From the NCBI RefSeq assembly GCF_001676025.1, contig NZ_LZFW01000019.1:1-37114 (forward strand): a stretch of DNA of 37,114 nt, given 5' to 3'. Position 1 is the first letter of the stretch. Every line of letters begins with the position of its first letter. The position numbers and the translations under genes are program-made. Under the pieces are notes generated by a model. It searched no databases, was not told where the DNA came from, and saw only the letters and a program-made list of their open reading frames with translations. The stretch is from Vibrio sp. UCD-FRSSP16_30. Its GTDB lineage: Bacteria; Pseudomonadota; Gammaproteobacteria; Enterobacterales; Vibrionaceae. This document shows, one piece after another, positions 8,345 through 18,768 of the stretch.

Positions 8345-11300
8345 GTGAAAGATTTACTAAACTTTCTTAAAGCACAACACAAGACTGAAGAATTTGATGC
8401 AATCAAAATCGGTCTTTCTTCACCTGACATGATTCGTTCATGGTCTTTTGGTGAAGTTAAAAAGCCAGAGACGATCAACTATCGTACGTTCAAGCCTGAA
8501 CGTGATGGTTTGTTCTGTGCGCGTATTTTTGGCCCAGTCAAAGATTACGAATGTCTATGTGGCAAATACAAGCGTCTGAAGCACCGCGGTGTTATCTGTG
8601 AGAAGTGTGGCGTAGAAGTTACACAAACTAAAGTTCGTCGTGACCGTATGGGCCACATCGAACTAGCGTCGCCTGTAGCACATATTTGGTTCCTAAAATC
8701 ACTACCGTCTCGCATCGGTCTACTGATGGATATCCCTTTGCGTGATATCGAACGTGTTCTTTACTTCGAAATGTACGTAGTAACAGAATCCGGTATGACT
8801 GATCTAGAAAAAGGACAGATGCTTACTGAAGAAGAGTATCTGGACAAACTAGAAGAGTGGGGTGACGAGTTCACTGCTAAGATGGGTGCAGAAGCGATCA
8901 AAGATCTGCTTTCTACCATGGATCTTGTGCAAGAAGCTGAACTAATGCGTGAAGAGTTGGAAACAACTAACTCTGAAACTAAGCGTAAAAAAGTTACTAA
9001 GCGCTTGAAGTTAGTAGAAGCATTCGTATCTTCGGGTAACAATCCTGAGTGGATGATTCTGACTGTACTTCCAGTACTGCCGCCAGATCTACGTCCTCTA
9101 GTTCCACTAGATGGCGGTCGTTTTGCGACTTCAGATCTGAACGACTTATACCGTCGTGTTATCAACCGTAACAACCGTTTGAAGCGTCTACTAGAGCTAT
9201 CTGCTCCGGACATCATCGTACGAAATGAAAAACGTATGCTGCAAGAGTCTGTTGATGCGCTTCTAGATAACGGTCGTCGTGGTCGTGCCATCACAGGTTC
9301 TAACAAACGTCCTCTGAAATCTCTTGCTGATATGATCAAGGGTAAACAAGGTCGTTTCCGTCAGAACTTACTTGGTAAGCGTGTAGATTACTCTGGTCGT
9401 TCTGTAATCACAGTAGGTCCATACCTTCGTCTACATCAGTGTGGTCTTCCTAAGAAGATGGCACTTGAGCTATTTAAACCATTCATCTACAGCAAGCTTG
9501 AGCTTCGTGGTCTAGCGACAACGATCAAAGCAGCTAAGAAAATGGTAGAGCGTGAAGAAGCAGTAGTTTGGGATATCCTAGACGAAGTAATTCGCGAACA
9601 CCCGGTACTATTGAACCGTGCACCTACACTTCACCGTCTAGGTATCCAAGCGTTCGAACCAGTACTTATCGAAGGTAAAGCGATTCAGTTGCACCCGCTT
9701 GTGTGTGCTGCGTATAACGCCGACTTCGATGGTGACCAGATGGCGGTACACGTACCTCTAACTCTGGAAGCTCAGCTTGAAGCACGTACACTGATGATGT
9801 CGACGAATAACATTCTGTCGCCAGCGTCAGGTGATCCTATCATCGTACCTTCTCAGGACGTTGTATTGGGTCTTTACTACATGACTCGTGACAAGATCAA
9901 CGTGAAAGGTGAAGGCATGTACCTTGCCGGCCCAGAAGAGGCTGAAAAGGCATACCGCACTAAGAGCGCTGAACTACACGCACGCGTTAAAGTTCGTCTT
10001 ACTGAAACCATCAAAGATGATGACGGTAATCTGACTACTGAAACTAAGCTTTTTGATACGACTGTTGGTCGTGCAATGTTATGGCAGATCGTTCCTGCGG
10101 GCCTACCGTTTGAACTAGTAAACCAAAAGCTTGGTAAGAAGCAGATTTCTAAACTTCTTGATGAGGCTTACCGTAACCTTGGCTTGAAAGACACTGTAAT
10201 CTTCGCTGACCAAATCATGTACACAGGTTTTGCATACGCTGCACTATCTGGCGTATCTGTTGGTATCGACGATATGGTTGTTCCACAAGCTAAATACGAT
10301 GAGATCGAATCAGCTGAAGAAGAAGTACGCGAAATCCAAGACCAATACCAATCTGGTTTGGTAACAGCGGGTGAGCGTTACAACAAAGTTATCGATATCT
10401 GGGCGTCTACCAACGACCGTGTTGCGAAAGCAATGATGGATAACCTATCTTCAGAAACTGTTATTAACAGTAAAGGCGAAGAAGAAGTACAAGAATCGTT
10501 TAACAGCATCTACATGATGGCTGACTCCGGTGCTCGTGGTTCTGCAGCGCAGATTCGTCAGCTTGCTGGTATGCGTGGTCTGATGGCTCGTCCAGATGGT
10601 TCAATCATCGAGACACCAATCACAGCAAACTTTAAAGAAGGTCTAAACGTACTTCAGTACTTTATCTCAACGCACGGGGCTCGTAAGGGTCTTGCGGATA
10701 CAGCACTGAAAACAGCGAACTCCGGTTATCTAACGCGTCGTCTAGTAGACGTTGCACAGGATGTTGTAGTTCACGAACATGACTGTGGCACCCATGAAGG
10801 TGTTGAAATGATGCCTCATATCGAAGGTGGTGACGTTAAAGTTCCACTTTCTGAGCTGGCACTAGGTCGTGTTGTTGCTGATGACGTTCTTAAGCCTGGT
10901 ACTGAAGAAGTACTGATTCCACGTAATACTCTGATTGATGAGAAGTGGTGTCAAATCATGGAAGAAAACTCTGTAGATAGCATGAAAGTGCGCTCAGTAG
11001 TTACCTGTGATGCAGACTTTGGTTGTTGTGCATTGTGTTACGGTCGTGACCTAGCTCGTGGCCACCTAGTAAACCAAGGTGAAGCAGTAGGCGTTATCGC
11101 TGCTCAGTCTATCGGTGAACCTGGTACACAGCTTACAATGCGTACGTTCCACATCGGTGGTGCTGCTTCGACAGCAGCTGCTGAAAACAGCATTCAAACT
11201 AAGAACGACGGTACACCGTACCTTCACAACGTTAAGTTCGTTGTGAATAAAGACGGTAAGCTAGTTGTTACTTCTCGTGCGTCTGAACTAACCATCGTTG

Positions 11301-12553
11301 ATGCGTTAGGCCGTACAAAAGAGAAGCATAAACTACCTTACGGTACTGTTCTTAACATCAAAGAAAGCGATATCGAAACTGCTAAGCTAGAGTCTGGATA
11401 TGTAATCGCAAACTGGGAAGCGCATACACTGCCAATCATCACTGAAGTGGCAGGTCGCATCCAGTACGTTGATATGATTGATGGCGTAACTGTTGCTCGT
11501 CACACAGATGACCTAACTGGTCTATCTTCAAGTGAAGTAACAGACCCTGCAGCACGTCCTGCTGCAGGTAAAGACATGCGTCCAGCTATCAAGCTTGTTG
11601 ATGACAAAGGTAACGATGTAATGATCCCTGGTACTGATATGCCAGCTCAATACTTCCTACCGGGTAAAGCGATTGTCAATATTGAAGATGGTGCTGAAGT
11701 TGGTGTGGGTGACACACTAGCGCGTATCCCTCAGAAATCTGGCGGTAACAAAGATATCACTGGTGGTCTACCACGCGTAGCCGATCTATTTGAAGCACGT
11801 AAGCCGAAAGAGCCTGCGATTCTTGCTGAGCACACTGGTAGTGTGTCATTTGGTAAAGAAACGAAAGGTAAACGTCGTCTAGTTATCACTCGCGAAGGTG
11901 GAGAAGCCTACGAAGAGATGATTCCTAAACATCGTCAGCTTAACGTATTTGAAGGTGAGAAGGTTGAACGTGGTGATGTAATCGCCGATGGTCCTGAGAC
12001 TCCACATGACATCCTACGTTTACGTGGTATTCATGCTATGACTCAGTACATCGCTAACGAAGTACAAGAAGTTTACCGTCTACAAGGCGTTAAGATTAAC
12101 GATAAGCACATTGAGACTATCGTTCGTCAAATGCTACGTAAGTGTACAATCACTAAAGCGGGTGACTCTGACTTCCTACCTGGCGAGCAAGTTGAATACG
12201 CACAAGTTAAGATTGCTAACCGTGCCCTAGAAGCTGAAGGTAAAGAGCCAGCAGGCTTTGAACGTGAACTACTAGGTATCACTAAAGCATCTCTAGCAAC
12301 TGAGTCGTTCATCTCTGCGGCATCGTTCCAGGAGACAACTCGCGTACTTACAGAAGCAGCTGTTTCTGGTAAGCGTGATGAGCTTCGTGGTCTGAAAGAA
12401 AACGTAATCGTGGGTCGTTTGATCCCAGCGGGTACGGGTTTTGCTTACCACCAAAATCGTCAAGCTAGCCGTGAAGAGCAACAAGGTCCATCTGCTGAAC
12501 AAGCAACGGATAACTTGGCTGCGCTACTAAACGCAGGTTTCTCTGACGAGTAA
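8345..12553 (+). CDS. rpoC: DNA-directed RNA polymerase subunit beta-prime
   Basis: Beta-prime carries the catalytic Mg2+ site of RNA polymerase. The Zn ribbon near the N-terminus ([20 protein letters not shown]) and the absolutely conserved NADFDGDQ with D460, D462 and D464 fall at the E. coli positions. The trigger-loop region ([19 protein letters not shown]) is intact. The start is the GTG at 8345 ([11 protein letters not shown]), six bases after AGGAG (8334-8338); a TTG at 8330 upstream of that site is rejected. Length is 1402 residues, close to the E. coli 1407. It is last in the operon and ends in a strong terminator. Confidence 0.99.
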   Translation: MKDLLNFLKAQHKTEEFDAIKIGLSSPDMIRSWSFGEVKKPETINYRTFKPERDGLFCARIFGPVKDYECLCGKYKRLKHRGVICEKCGVEVTQTKVRRDRMGHIELASPVAHIWFLKSLPSRIGLLMDIPLRDIERVLYFEMYVVTESGMTDLEKGQMLTEEEYLDKLEEWGDEFTAKMGAEAIKDLLSTMDLVQEAELMREELETTNSETKRKKVTKRLKLVEAFVSSGNNPEWMILTVLPVLPPDLRPLVPLDGGRFATSDLNDLYRRVINRNNRLKRLLELSAPDIIVRNEKRMLQESVDALLDNGRRGRAITGSNKRPLKSLADMIKGKQGRFRQNLLGKRVDYSGRSVITVGPYLRLHQCGLPKKMALELFKPFIYSKLELRGLATTIKAAKKMVEREEAVVWDILDEVIREHPVLLNRAPTLHRLGIQAFEPVLIEGKAIQLHPLVCAAYNADFDGDQMAVHVPLTLEAQLEARTLMMSTNNILSPASGDPIIVPSQDVVLGLYYMTRDKINVKGEGMYLAGPEEAEKAYRTKSAELHARVKVRLTETIKDDDGNLTTETKLFDTTVGRAMLWQIVPAGLPFELVNQKLGKKQISKLLDEAYRNLGLKDTVIFADQIMYTGFAYAALSGVSVGIDDMVVPQAKYDEIESAEEEVREIQDQYQSGLVTAGERYNKVIDIWASTNDRVAKAMMDNLSSETVINSKGEEEVQESFNSIYMMADSGARGSAAQIRQLAGMRGLMARPDGSIIETPITANFKEGLNVLQYFISTHGARKGLADTALKTANSGYLTRRLVDVAQDVVVHEHDCGTHEGVEMMPHIEGGDVKVPLSELALGRVVADDVLKPGTEEVLIPRNTLIDEKWCQIMEENSVDSMKVRSVVTCDADFGCCALCYGRDLARGHLVNQGEAVGVIAAQSIGEPGTQLTMRTFHIGGAASTAAAENSIQTKNDGTPYLHNVKFVVNKDGKLVVTSRASELTIVDALGRTKEKHKLPYGTVLNIKESDIETAKLESGYVIANWEAHTLPIITEVAGRIQYVDMIDGVTVARHTDDLTGLSSSEVTDPAARPAAGKDMRPAIKLVDDKGNDVMIPGTDMPAQYFLPGKAIVNIEDGAEVGVGDTLARIPQKSGGNKDITGGLPRVADLFEARKPKEPAILAEHTGSVSFGKETKGKRRLVITREGGEAYEEMIPKHRQLNVFEGEKVERGDVIADGPETPHDILRLRGIHAMTQYIANEVQEVYRLQGVKINDKHIETIVRQMLRKCTITKAGDSDFLPGEQVEYAQVKIANRALEAEGKEPAGFERELLGITKASLATESFISAASFQETTRVLTEAAVSGKRDELRGLKENVIVGRLIPAGTGFAYHQNRQASREEQQGPSAEQATDNLAALLNAGFSDE

Positions 12554-12579
12554 TCGAGCTTTCTAGCTGATAGCAAAAA

Positions 12580-12601
12580 GGCACCTTAGGGTGCCTTTTT
12601 T
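12580..12601 (+). terminator. Terminator of the rpoBC operon
   Basis: GGCACC (12580-12585) pairs with GGTGCC (12590-12595) and is followed by T6 (12596-12601), 27 bases after the rpoC stop. A run of A residues precedes it. Confidence 0.93.
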
Positions 12602-12664
12602 AATGTCTGATATTTATCGAAGTGAGATATTGGGTTCTAAAGCAGATTTAAGATATTTAAGTCG

Positions 12665-12696
12665 AAAAAATCTAGGAAGCGTTAAACTCCCTAGAT
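12665..12696 (-). terminator. Terminator after rsd
   Basis: Read on the minus strand, ATCTAGG and CCTAGAT (plus-strand 12670-12676 and 12690-12696) form a 7-bp stem with a 13-base loop, followed by six T residues (12665-12670). It lies about 20 bases after the rsd stop and faces the rpoC terminator. Confidence 0.8.
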
Positions 12697-12715
12697 AATA
12701 GACGTGCCCAACAAA

Positions 12716-13201
12716 TTAAGCGCCAGGCGGTATCGCTAAGCTATCTGCGATCAACTGAATGAGCTTATCTTCAACACTAAATCGAAGCTCAAGCACCTCC
12801 CCAACCTTAGACATATCGCTTTCAAAATTATTAAGATCATCATCTTTAATTTCTGCGTATTTATCGGTAAAGCTTAACAAGGGCTCTGTCGTGAGTACGA
12901 TTTTTGCGTAAGTAAGGCTAATTTCTTCAGTAGATTGAAACCCAGTAGCACTCCACTTATCCATTACCATATCGTAAATTTTGAAGTGACCTTCAGAGAT
13001 ATAGTCGACAAGGTGTTGAGAGAACTTTTGAAGTTCTTCTTTCGTCGGCAGGGTCGCAACATTTGATGAAGCGGAAGCGGGTTGCAATGCGGCGAGCTTT
13101 ACATACTCGACGAGCAGGGTTTGGCGAGTTTCTAGCCAATGGTCGATGACTTCACTAGAGCCACCCCATTCTTCTTGTACTTGTCTGAATTTCTTTAGCA
13201 T
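12716..13201 (-). CDS. rsd: Regulator of sigma 70, Rsd (anti-sigma factor)
   Basis: Rsd/AlgQ proteins bind region 4 of the housekeeping sigma factor and free core polymerase for alternative sigma factors. The 161-residue protein matches E. coli Rsd (158) in length and in family segments: the DHWLETRQTLLVEYVKL helix, LVDYISEGHFKIYD, and the C-terminal VGEVLELRFSVEDKLI. The start chosen is the ATG at 13201, seven bases from AGGA; the ATG two codons upstream almost touches that site. It is divergent from nudC, as in E. coli. The 5' leader contains two consecutive hairpins. Confidence 0.92.
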   Translation of the reverse strand: MLKKFRQVQEEWGGSSEVIDHWLETRQTLLVEYVKLAALQPASASSNVATLPTKEELQKFSQHLVDYISEGHFKIYDMVMDKWSATGFQSTEEISLTYAKIVLTTEPLLSFTDKYAEIKDDDLNNFESDMSKVGEVLELRFSVEDKLIQLIADSLAIPPGA

Positions 13202-13219
13202 GACCATGTCCTCATGATC

Positions 13220-13257
13220 CTTTACCGGTCAGGTAAAGCTCTCGAATACAACGAGAG
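13220..13257 (-). promoter_or_regulatory. Twin hairpins in the rsd 5' leader
   Basis: Two perfect stems lie back to back just upstream of the rsd ribosome-binding site: CTCTCG with CGAGAG (13239-13244 and 13252-13257) and CTTTACC with GGTAAAG (13220-13226 and 13232-13238). On the minus strand they would be in the mRNA leader, the second ending a few bases before AGGA. A possible promoter further upstream (GTCACA, 17 bases, TATAGA on the minus strand) is weak. Confidence 0.5.
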
Positions 13258-13379
13258 GGTTCTATATTAATATCAAAATTATGTGTGACACCAATAGCTT
13301 CGAATCAATTGCTCTGTGCGACTGGCATAGATTTAGATTGCCAGTAAAATGATAGAACTGCAAGTAAAGAGGCAAAGAG

Positions 13380-14165
13380 ATGTTAAAAAAAAGTAAACAT
13401 CAAACTACGGCGTATTGGCTGGTGGTCAATAGTAGTAATGTATGGCTAAGCGATATGCAAATTCCATTTGGCAGTGCAGAAAGCTTAGGTCACGGGTTGA
13501 GCCAATCGGTTGATCATGCCATCAATATAGGCACTCATGAAGGCCATCCAGTTTATTGGTTAAATGATTGTGATGTTGAAGCTGAGTTACCGATGGTGTC
13601 ATTACGAGAGCTACTGCACTACTCTGAATCGTTATTCTTACTCATTAGTAAAGCGGTACAATATGGTCATATGACGCAAACTATGCGTTTCTGTGGTCAG
13701 TGTGGAGGTCGAAATAACTTCAATCATAATCAACTGGCAATGCAGTGCCAGCAGTGCCGAACCTTACATTACCCTAGAATATTTCCGTGTATCATTGTTG
13801 CGGTAAGAAAAGAAAACCAAATCCTATTAGCCCAACATCCAAGGCATAAGGGAAACATGTATACCGTTATTGCCGGTTTCCTAGAAGTGGGTGAAACCTT
13901 AGAGCAATGTGTTGCCAGAGAAGTAAAAGAAGAGACTGGTATTGAGGTGCAAAACATTCAATATTTCGCCAGCCAACCGTGGGCATTTCCAAGTAGTATG
14001 ATGATGGGCTTTTTTGCCGATTATAAATGTGGCGACATTAAGCCCGATTACAATGAGTTAAGTGACGCTAAATGGTTCAATTGTCACGAACTGCCAGAAG
14101 TTGCACCAGAAGGCACAATTGCTAGGGCATTAATTAACGCAACAGTAAAGACAAGCTCTCGTTAA
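13380..14165 (+). CDS. nudC: NAD(H) pyrophosphatase / RNA de-NADding Nudix hydrolase NudC
   Basis: NudC cleaves NADH, and NAD caps on RNA, to the nicotinamide mononucleotide and adenosine ends. The 261-residue protein has a zinc site C105, C108, C123, C126 and a complete Nudix box: G166, E172, R180, E181, E184, E185, G187. The NADH-specific motif that follows reads SQPWAFPSS (198-206) where the family consensus is SQPWPFPxS, so one proline is an alanine (A202). Dimeric enzyme; cytoplasmic. It starts at ATG 13380 after AGAGG. Its place between rsd and hemE is the conserved one. Confidence 0.95.
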   Translation: MLKKSKHQTTAYWLVVNSSNVWLSDMQIPFGSAESLGHGLSQSVDHAINIGTHEGHPVYWLNDCDVEAELPMVSLRELLHYSESLFLLISKAVQYGHMTQTMRFCGQCGGRNNFNHNQLAMQCQQCRTLHYPRIFPCIIVAVRKENQILLAQHPRHKGNMYTVIAGFLEVGETLEQCVAREVKEETGIEVQNIQYFASQPWAFPSSMMMGFFADYKCGDIKPDYNELSDAKWFNCHELPEVAPEGTIARALINATVKTSSR

Positions 14166-14391
14166 TTAATTCTCCGTAAATGTGGCTATGTTATTGATTC
14201 CATGTGGTTGCTGGAAACCTTAACTGACCGTATTATTCAAAGATCACAGATTATTGAAAATACTTTTTATTTGAGTAAAGAGCGTTATGTTTTAGTACGT
14301 AGAACATGATCAACTACTCAATCCTCCAATATTGCTGACAAGCGAAAAGTGTTAATATGACGCTTTAGTATTAAGAGACTATGACCTAGAA

Positions 14392-15459
14392 ATGACTGAA
14401 TTAAAAAATGACCGTTACTTGCGCGCCTTATTAAAGCAGCCAGTTGATTACACGCCGGTATGGATGATGCGTCAAGCAGGTCGTTACCTGCCAGAATACC
14501 GAGCAACTAGGTCCGTTGCTGGTGACTTTATGTCGCTGTGTAAAAATGCTGAATTAGCTTCAGAAGTCACACTACAACCTTTACGTCGTTTTCCTTTAGA
14601 CGCGGCTATTTTGTTTTCTGATATTTTAACCATCCCTGATGCAATGGGCTTAGGTTTATATTTTGAAGCTGGTGAAGGTCCAAAATTTGAACGTCCAATT
14701 ACCTGTAAAGCAGATGTAGATAAGATTGGTCTGCCAGATCCTGAAGGTGAACTGCAATATGTAATGAATGCAGTTCGTCAAATCCGTAAAGACCTACAAG
14801 GTGAAGTTCCTCTTATTGGTTTCTCTGGAAGCCCTTGGACTTTAGCAACCTATATGGTTGAAGGCGGAAGCTCAAAAGCATTCACCAAACTTAAGAAGAT
14901 GATGTATGCAGAGCCAGCAACACTGCACTTGTTACTTGATAAGCTAGCAGACAGTGTGATCGAGTATTTGAATGCCCAAATTAAGGCTGGAGCGCAGTCT
15001 GTGATGGTATTTGATACTTGGGGTGGCGTGCTTACTCCGCGTGACTACAATGAGTTCTCACTGCGTTACATGCACAAAATTGTAGATGGTCTAATTCGTG
15101 AGAATGAAGGTCGTCGTGTTCCTGTTACCCTGTTTACCAAGAACGGTGGTATGTGGCTTGAGTCTATTGCAGCGACTGGCTGTGATGCTATTGGTCTTGA
15201 TTGGACTATTAATATTGCTGATGCGAAAAAACGTGTAGGCGATAAAGTCGCGTTGCAGGGCAATATGGACCCATCTATTTTATATGCTCAGCCAGAGAGA
15301 ATCCGTCAAGAAGTTGGCACCATTCTAGAAGGCTTTGGTGATGGTGGTACAGGTCATGTATTTAACCTAGGTCACGGTATTCATCTTGATGTTCCGCCAG
15401 AAAATGCGGGTGTGTTTGTGGATGCAGTACATGAGTTGTCTAAGCCATATCATAAATAG
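14392..15459 (+). CDS. hemE: Uroporphyrinogen decarboxylase
   Basis: HemE removes four carboxyl groups from uroporphyrinogen III to give coproporphyrinogen III, an early step of haem synthesis. The 355-residue length is standard (E. coli 354). The N-terminal signature [16 protein letters not shown] (about 22-37) supplies the arginines that bind substrate carboxylates. The second signature [17 protein letters not shown] and the conserved FDTWGG segment are present. It follows nudC after 226 bases without an obvious strong promoter and ends in a long terminator hairpin. Confidence 0.98.
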   Translation: MTELKNDRYLRALLKQPVDYTPVWMMRQAGRYLPEYRATRSVAGDFMSLCKNAELASEVTLQPLRRFPLDAAILFSDILTIPDAMGLGLYFEAGEGPKFERPITCKADVDKIGLPDPEGELQYVMNAVRQIRKDLQGEVPLIGFSGSPWTLATYMVEGGSSKAFTKLKKMMYAEPATLHLLLDKLADSVIEYLNAQIKAGAQSVMVFDTWGGVLTPRDYNEFSLRYMHKIVDGLIRENEGRRVPVTLFTKNGGMWLESIAATGCDAIGLDWTINIADAKKRVGDKVALQGNMDPSILYAQPERIRQEVGTILEGFGDGGTGHVFNLGHGIHLDVPPENAGVFVDAVHELSKPYHK

Positions 15460-15498
15460 AACGTATTTATAAAAGCTCTGAGAGCCACAAAATATTAA

Positions 15499-15535
15499 GG
15501 GTCGGAATTTGCTTATCGCAGATTCCGACCCTTTT
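15499..15535 (+). terminator. hemE terminator
   Basis: GGGTCGGAAT (15499-15508) pairs with ATTCCGACCC (15522-15531); an inner TGC/GCA extends the stem, and TTTT follows (15532-15535). It lies between convergent hemE and the acyltransferase gene. Confidence 0.92.
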
Positions 15536-15571
15536 GCTTGTGACTCTATTTATTTATGGAGTGTCTAGCCG

Positions 15572-16516
15572 TTATTTGTAGAGATAGCCTTTAGGTAGAC
15601 TTTGATCCTTTGGCGTTTTAAAGCGCTTGTGAAGCCACATCCATTGATCCATTTTTCTTAGTATGGTCTTTTCTAAAGCTCGGTTCATATAGGCAGCACC
15701 TGCTTCAGTATCATCCTTTGGAAAGTGTTCATGGATAGGGTCATCAAAGTATAACTCCCACTTGCTATCGGTATCGCGATAGCCCGTCATCGGGATAATT
15801 GCGCAGTCGGTCATCTTGGCTAAGATATTAGCCCCAGTCACCGTACACGCTTCTTGAACCGCAAAGAAAGGGACAAATACTGCTTTTTTACGACCGTAAT
15901 CATGGTCACCCAAGTAAAAAAGTCGCTCACCACTTTTTAGTGTACGAATCATTTCTTTTAAGTTCTTTCGATCAATGACCTTGTTGCCATTGTGAGTACG
16001 ACCCCAATATTGAATTAAGTTATACGCTGCATTTGAGTGTGGGCGATAAACACCATGACCAGGGTAGCCCAATACCGCAAAAGCTCGTGCACTCACTTCT
16101 AGATTTAAAGCGTGTGGATGACAGACCAAGACCCCTTTCTTCTGTTTTGCATAATCCATTATTGGCTGTGCATTGTGCACTTTAATGTGTCGCTTTAGAC
16201 GCCAAGTTGGCCAGAACCAAGTGATACCAGTTTCAAAAAGTGCAAAGCCAGTATTTTTGAAGTTCTCAATTACGATTCTTTCTATTTCATCTTGAGGCAT
16301 TTCAGGAAAAGCCAGTTCAAGGTTTCGCTTAGCAACTCGGACGCGACTTTTTGCAAAGGGCATCGCCATTCGGCCTAAGCCTCGGCCAATAAATAGTAGG
16401 ATACGAAAAGGTAATATATTGACAAGCGCAGCGAGTAATCCAAACCCTAACCAGACCCCCCAGTACTTTGGATGCATTAATCTTGCACTGAAGGTAGGGT
16501 TATCGTATTTACTCAT
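15572..16516 (-). CDS. Lipid A secondary acyltransferase, second paralogue (LpxN-like by position)
   Basis: This enzyme family transfers an acyl chain from acyl-ACP to the lipid A precursor at the inner face of the cytoplasmic membrane. The 314-residue protein has an N-terminal membrane segment (about residues 18-45) and the catalytic HX4E motif at H135-E140 (HPHALNLE). It is a close paralogue of the next gene upstream: same length, same motif numbering, and identical blocks such as ARAFAVLGYPGHGVYRP. In V. cholerae the distal member of the equivalent pair (Vc0212, LpxN) adds a hydroxylated chain; assigning that activity here rests on gene order. It lies 184 bases after its paralogue. Confidence 0.85.
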   Translation of the reverse strand: MSKYDNPTFSARLMHPKYWGVWLGFGLLAALVNILPFRILLFIGRGLGRMAMPFAKSRVRVAKRNLELAFPEMPQDEIERIVIENFKNTGFALFETGITWFWPTWRLKRHIKVHNAQPIMDYAKQKKGVLVCHPHALNLEVSARAFAVLGYPGHGVYRPHSNAAYNLIQYWGRTHNGNKVIDRKNLKEMIRTLKSGERLFYLGDHDYGRKKAVFVPFFAVQEACTVTGANILAKMTDCAIIPMTGYRDTDSKWELYFDDPIHEHFPKDDTEAGAAYMNRALEKTILRKMDQWMWLHKRFKTPKDQSLPKGYLYK

Positions 16517-16584
16517 AAAATCCTAATGAAGAGAGGGGAAAACTGACTATGAAAATCGATAGGCAATTAAATGGTTGTGAATGT

Positions 16585-16610
16585 AAGTGGTTCTATATTT
16601 AGAACCACTT
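16585..16610. repeat. Perfect hairpin between the two acyltransferase genes
   Basis: AAGTGGTTCT (16585-16594) and AGAACCACTT (16601-16610) form a 10-bp stem with a 6-base loop, in the 184-base gap. No T-tract follows on either strand, so it is not a classical terminator. It could be an operator or an RNA-stability element. Confidence 0.5.
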
Positions 16611-16700
16611 GTAAAATAGCGCGTTAAGTTATGAAGTTTAACACTTCTATGCAGGGGAAATGCAGAAATTATATGAAGTATTTTTGATAAAACAGGAGGG

Positions 16701-17645
16701 CTATTTGTAACGTATACCTCTGGGTTGAGCTTCATCTTGCATCGTTTTATAGCGCTTATGTACCCACATCCATTGATCTACCTGACGCAATATGATCTTT
16801 TCATAAGCTTTGTTCATCATGGTAGCACCAGCTTCGAGGTCATCTTTAGGGAAGTGTTCATGAATCGAGTGCGCAAGGTTTATCTCATAATGTCCATGTT
16901 CATCCCTAAAACCCGAGACTGGAATCATCGCGCAATCGGTTAAAGAAAAAAGCATGTTCGCACCAGTTGTAGTGCAGGCATCTTTGACAGCAAAGAAAGG
17001 AACAAATACGGCTTTATTACGACCGTAATCATGATCGCCTAAGTAAAATAAACGCTCACCACGTTTAAGTACTCGAATCATTTCTTTTACGTTCTTACGA
17101 TCAACCAGTGTATTACCATTGTGGGTGCGTCCCCAGTATTGAATAAGGTCATACACAGGATTATTATTTGGGCGATAGACACCATGGCCTGGATAGCCCA
17201 ACACAGCAAATGCTCTGGCACTAATTTCTAAATTAAGAGTGTGCGGGTGGCAAAGTAATACACCTCGCCCTTGCTGTGCAAAGTCGATAGCGTGCTGGAG
17301 GTTGACCGCACGAATACGACGTTTAAGGCGCCATGTTGGCCAAAACCAAGTGATTCCCATTTCGACAAAGGCTAGGCCTGTATTCTTAATGTTTTCTATA
17401 ACAGTGCGGTCTAGTTCTTCGGCTGACTTATCAGGAAATGCCAGCTCTAAATTTCGTCTTGCGACCTTTACTCGGCTCTTTGCTAGTTTTAAGCCAAGGT
17501 GGCCAAAACCATGCCCTACTTTAAGCAATAAAGAGTAGGGCAGTAGATTCACAAGCAATGCGAGTACACCAAAACTCAACCAGACACTCCAAAATTTAGG
17601 GTGCAGTAATTTGATTGAAAACTGAGGTGGGGCGTATTTATTCAT
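16701..17645 (-). CDS. lpxL: Lipid A lauroyl/myristoyl-type acyltransferase (LpxL family)
   Basis: LpxL-type enzymes add a secondary acyl chain to Kdo2-lipid IVA, completing the outer-membrane anchor. The 314-residue protein has an N-terminal membrane helix (about 18-45) and HX4E at H135-E140 (HPHTLNLE). The conserved VYRPNNNPVYD and FYLGDHDYGRN blocks are present. It begins 15 bases after the slmA stop with GGAAG as ribosome-binding site, so it is co-transcribed with slmA. In V. cholerae the slmA-proximal member is LpxL (Vc0213), which supports the symbol. Chain specificity cannot be read from sequence. Confidence 0.88.
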   Translation of the reverse strand: MNKYAPPQFSIKLLHPKFWSVWLSFGVLALLVNLLPYSLLLKVGHGFGHLGLKLAKSRVKVARRNLELAFPDKSAEELDRTVIENIKNTGLAFVEMGITWFWPTWRLKRRIRAVNLQHAIDFAQQGRGVLLCHPHTLNLEISARAFAVLGYPGHGVYRPNNNPVYDLIQYWGRTHNGNTLVDRKNVKEMIRVLKRGERLFYLGDHDYGRNKAVFVPFFAVKDACTTTGANMLFSLTDCAMIPVSGFRDEHGHYEINLAHSIHEHFPKDDLEAGATMMNKAYEKIILRQVDQWMWVHKRYKTMQDEAQPRGIRYK

Positions 17646-17660
17646 ATTTCTTCCAACAGG

Positions 17661-18251
17661 TTAAGCTAGTTGCTGGTTTAGCATGCTCCAATATTCATCA
17701 AAATCAGCTGATGGTTTGATTACAAAGTCACTGCGGACAAAGCGGTTCAAGCGGCCTTCTATGTAGCTTAATACAATAGAAGCAAGAACCTTTTCATCGC
17801 TAGCAAAGCCTTTGCCTTCACGAAGCATTCTTTCTCTTAAAATTTGTTTAATCTGACTTTCTATTTTACTAAACAGTTGATTAATACGATCTCTTAGTCG
17901 CTCATTCTCAAACATTAGTGCATGACCGGAAAGGATGCGAGAAAGTCCTTTATTATGTTCAGTGAATAGTAAAATAAAGCGCAGTACTTCATGCAAACGA
18001 ACCATGGTGTCTTTTTCTTGATCCATGATTTGGTTGATGCGAGATAAAACAGATTGTTCTATAAACTCGATAAGTCCTTCAAACATGCGGGCTTTACTTG
18101 GAAAGTGTCGATAAAGCGCGGCTTCAGATACACCCACTTGTTGTGCTAATTTAGCCGTAGTAATTCTGGAGGTGCCATCACTGGATTCCAGCATCAAAGC
18201 AAGAGCTTGCAAAATCTCGTCACGACGATTTGAACTACGTTTGCCTGTCAT
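17661..18251 (-). CDS. slmA: Nucleoid occlusion factor SlmA (TetR family)
   Basis: SlmA binds specific chromosomal sites and breaks FtsZ polymers, keeping the division septum off unsegregated DNA. The 196-residue protein has a TetR-type helix-turn-helix at about residues 28-55 ([19 protein letters not shown]) and an all-helical C-terminal domain. Start ATG follows AAGGA by about nine bases. It lies in the coaBC-dut-slmA order shared by many gamma-proteobacteria, but pyrE, usually its neighbour, is 16 kb away. No palindrome of the GTGAGCGCTCAC type was noticed in the window. Confidence 0.95.
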   Translation of the reverse strand: MTGKRSSNRRDEILQALALMLESSDGTSRITTAKLAQQVGVSEAALYRHFPSKARMFEGLIEFIEQSVLSRINQIMDQEKDTMVRLHEVLRFILLFTEHNKGLSRILSGHALMFENERLRDRINQLFSKIESQIKQILRERMLREGKGFASDEKVLASIVLSYIEGRLNRFVRSDFVIKPSADFDEYWSMLNQQLA

Positions 18252-18302
18252 TTATTACGTCCTTTTTTGTATGTACTTTGACTGTAGAGATGAATCTATA
18301 AA

Positions 18303-18758
18303 TTAGTTTTTGCCTGAATGACCAAAGCCACCTTCACCTCTATCAGAGGTATTGAAGTCTTCAACAAGATTAAATTGAGCTTGAACAACAGGAACAAAAA
18401 CAAGTTGAGCAATACGGTCACCCGGCTCGATAGTGAAAGTGTCTTGTCCTCTGTTCCAGACTGAAACCATTAGCTGTCCCTGATAGTCAGAATCAATCAA
18501 ACCAACAAGGTTACCTAACACAATACCGTGCTTGTGGCCTAAACCAGAGCGAGGAAGAATGGTGGCAGCTAAACTCGTATCACCGATATGAATCGCAAGC
18601 CCAGTAGGCACTAGGTGCGTTTGTCCCGGTGTAACGATTAATGCTTCATCTAAACAAGCTCGCAGGTCTAAGCCAGCCGAGCCTTCTGTCGCATACGCTG
18701 GCAGTGGAAATTGTTCGCCAATACGTGGGTCTAAGATCTTTAAGTCAATTTTTTTCAT
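18303..18758 (-). CDS. dut: dUTP diphosphatase
   Basis: Dut hydrolyses dUTP to dUMP and pyrophosphate, keeping uracil out of DNA and feeding thymidylate synthesis. Homotrimeric enzyme. The five motifs are present: [39 protein letters not shown] and the C-terminal arm [10 protein letters not shown]. The start [11 protein letters not shown] at 18758 gives 151 residues, like E. coli; an ATG at 18785 would add nine residues inside the coaBC 3' end and has no better ribosome-binding site. The gene starts 10 bases after coaBC stops. Confidence 0.96.
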   Translation of the reverse strand: MKKIDLKILDPRIGEQFPLPAYATEGSAGLDLRACLDEALIVTPGQTHLVPTGLAIHIGDTSLAATILPRSGLGHKHGIVLGNLVGLIDSDYQGQLMVSVWNRGQDTFTIEPGDRIAQLVFVPVVQAQFNLVEDFNTSDRGEGGFGHSGKN

Positions 18759-18768
18759 TGCATCATGC

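Noticed and set aside
8761..9339. 192-codon open frame antisense to rpoC
   Set aside because: It is a by-product of codon bias in rpoC, with low-complexity Ser/Arg composition, no ribosome-binding site and no recognisable domain.
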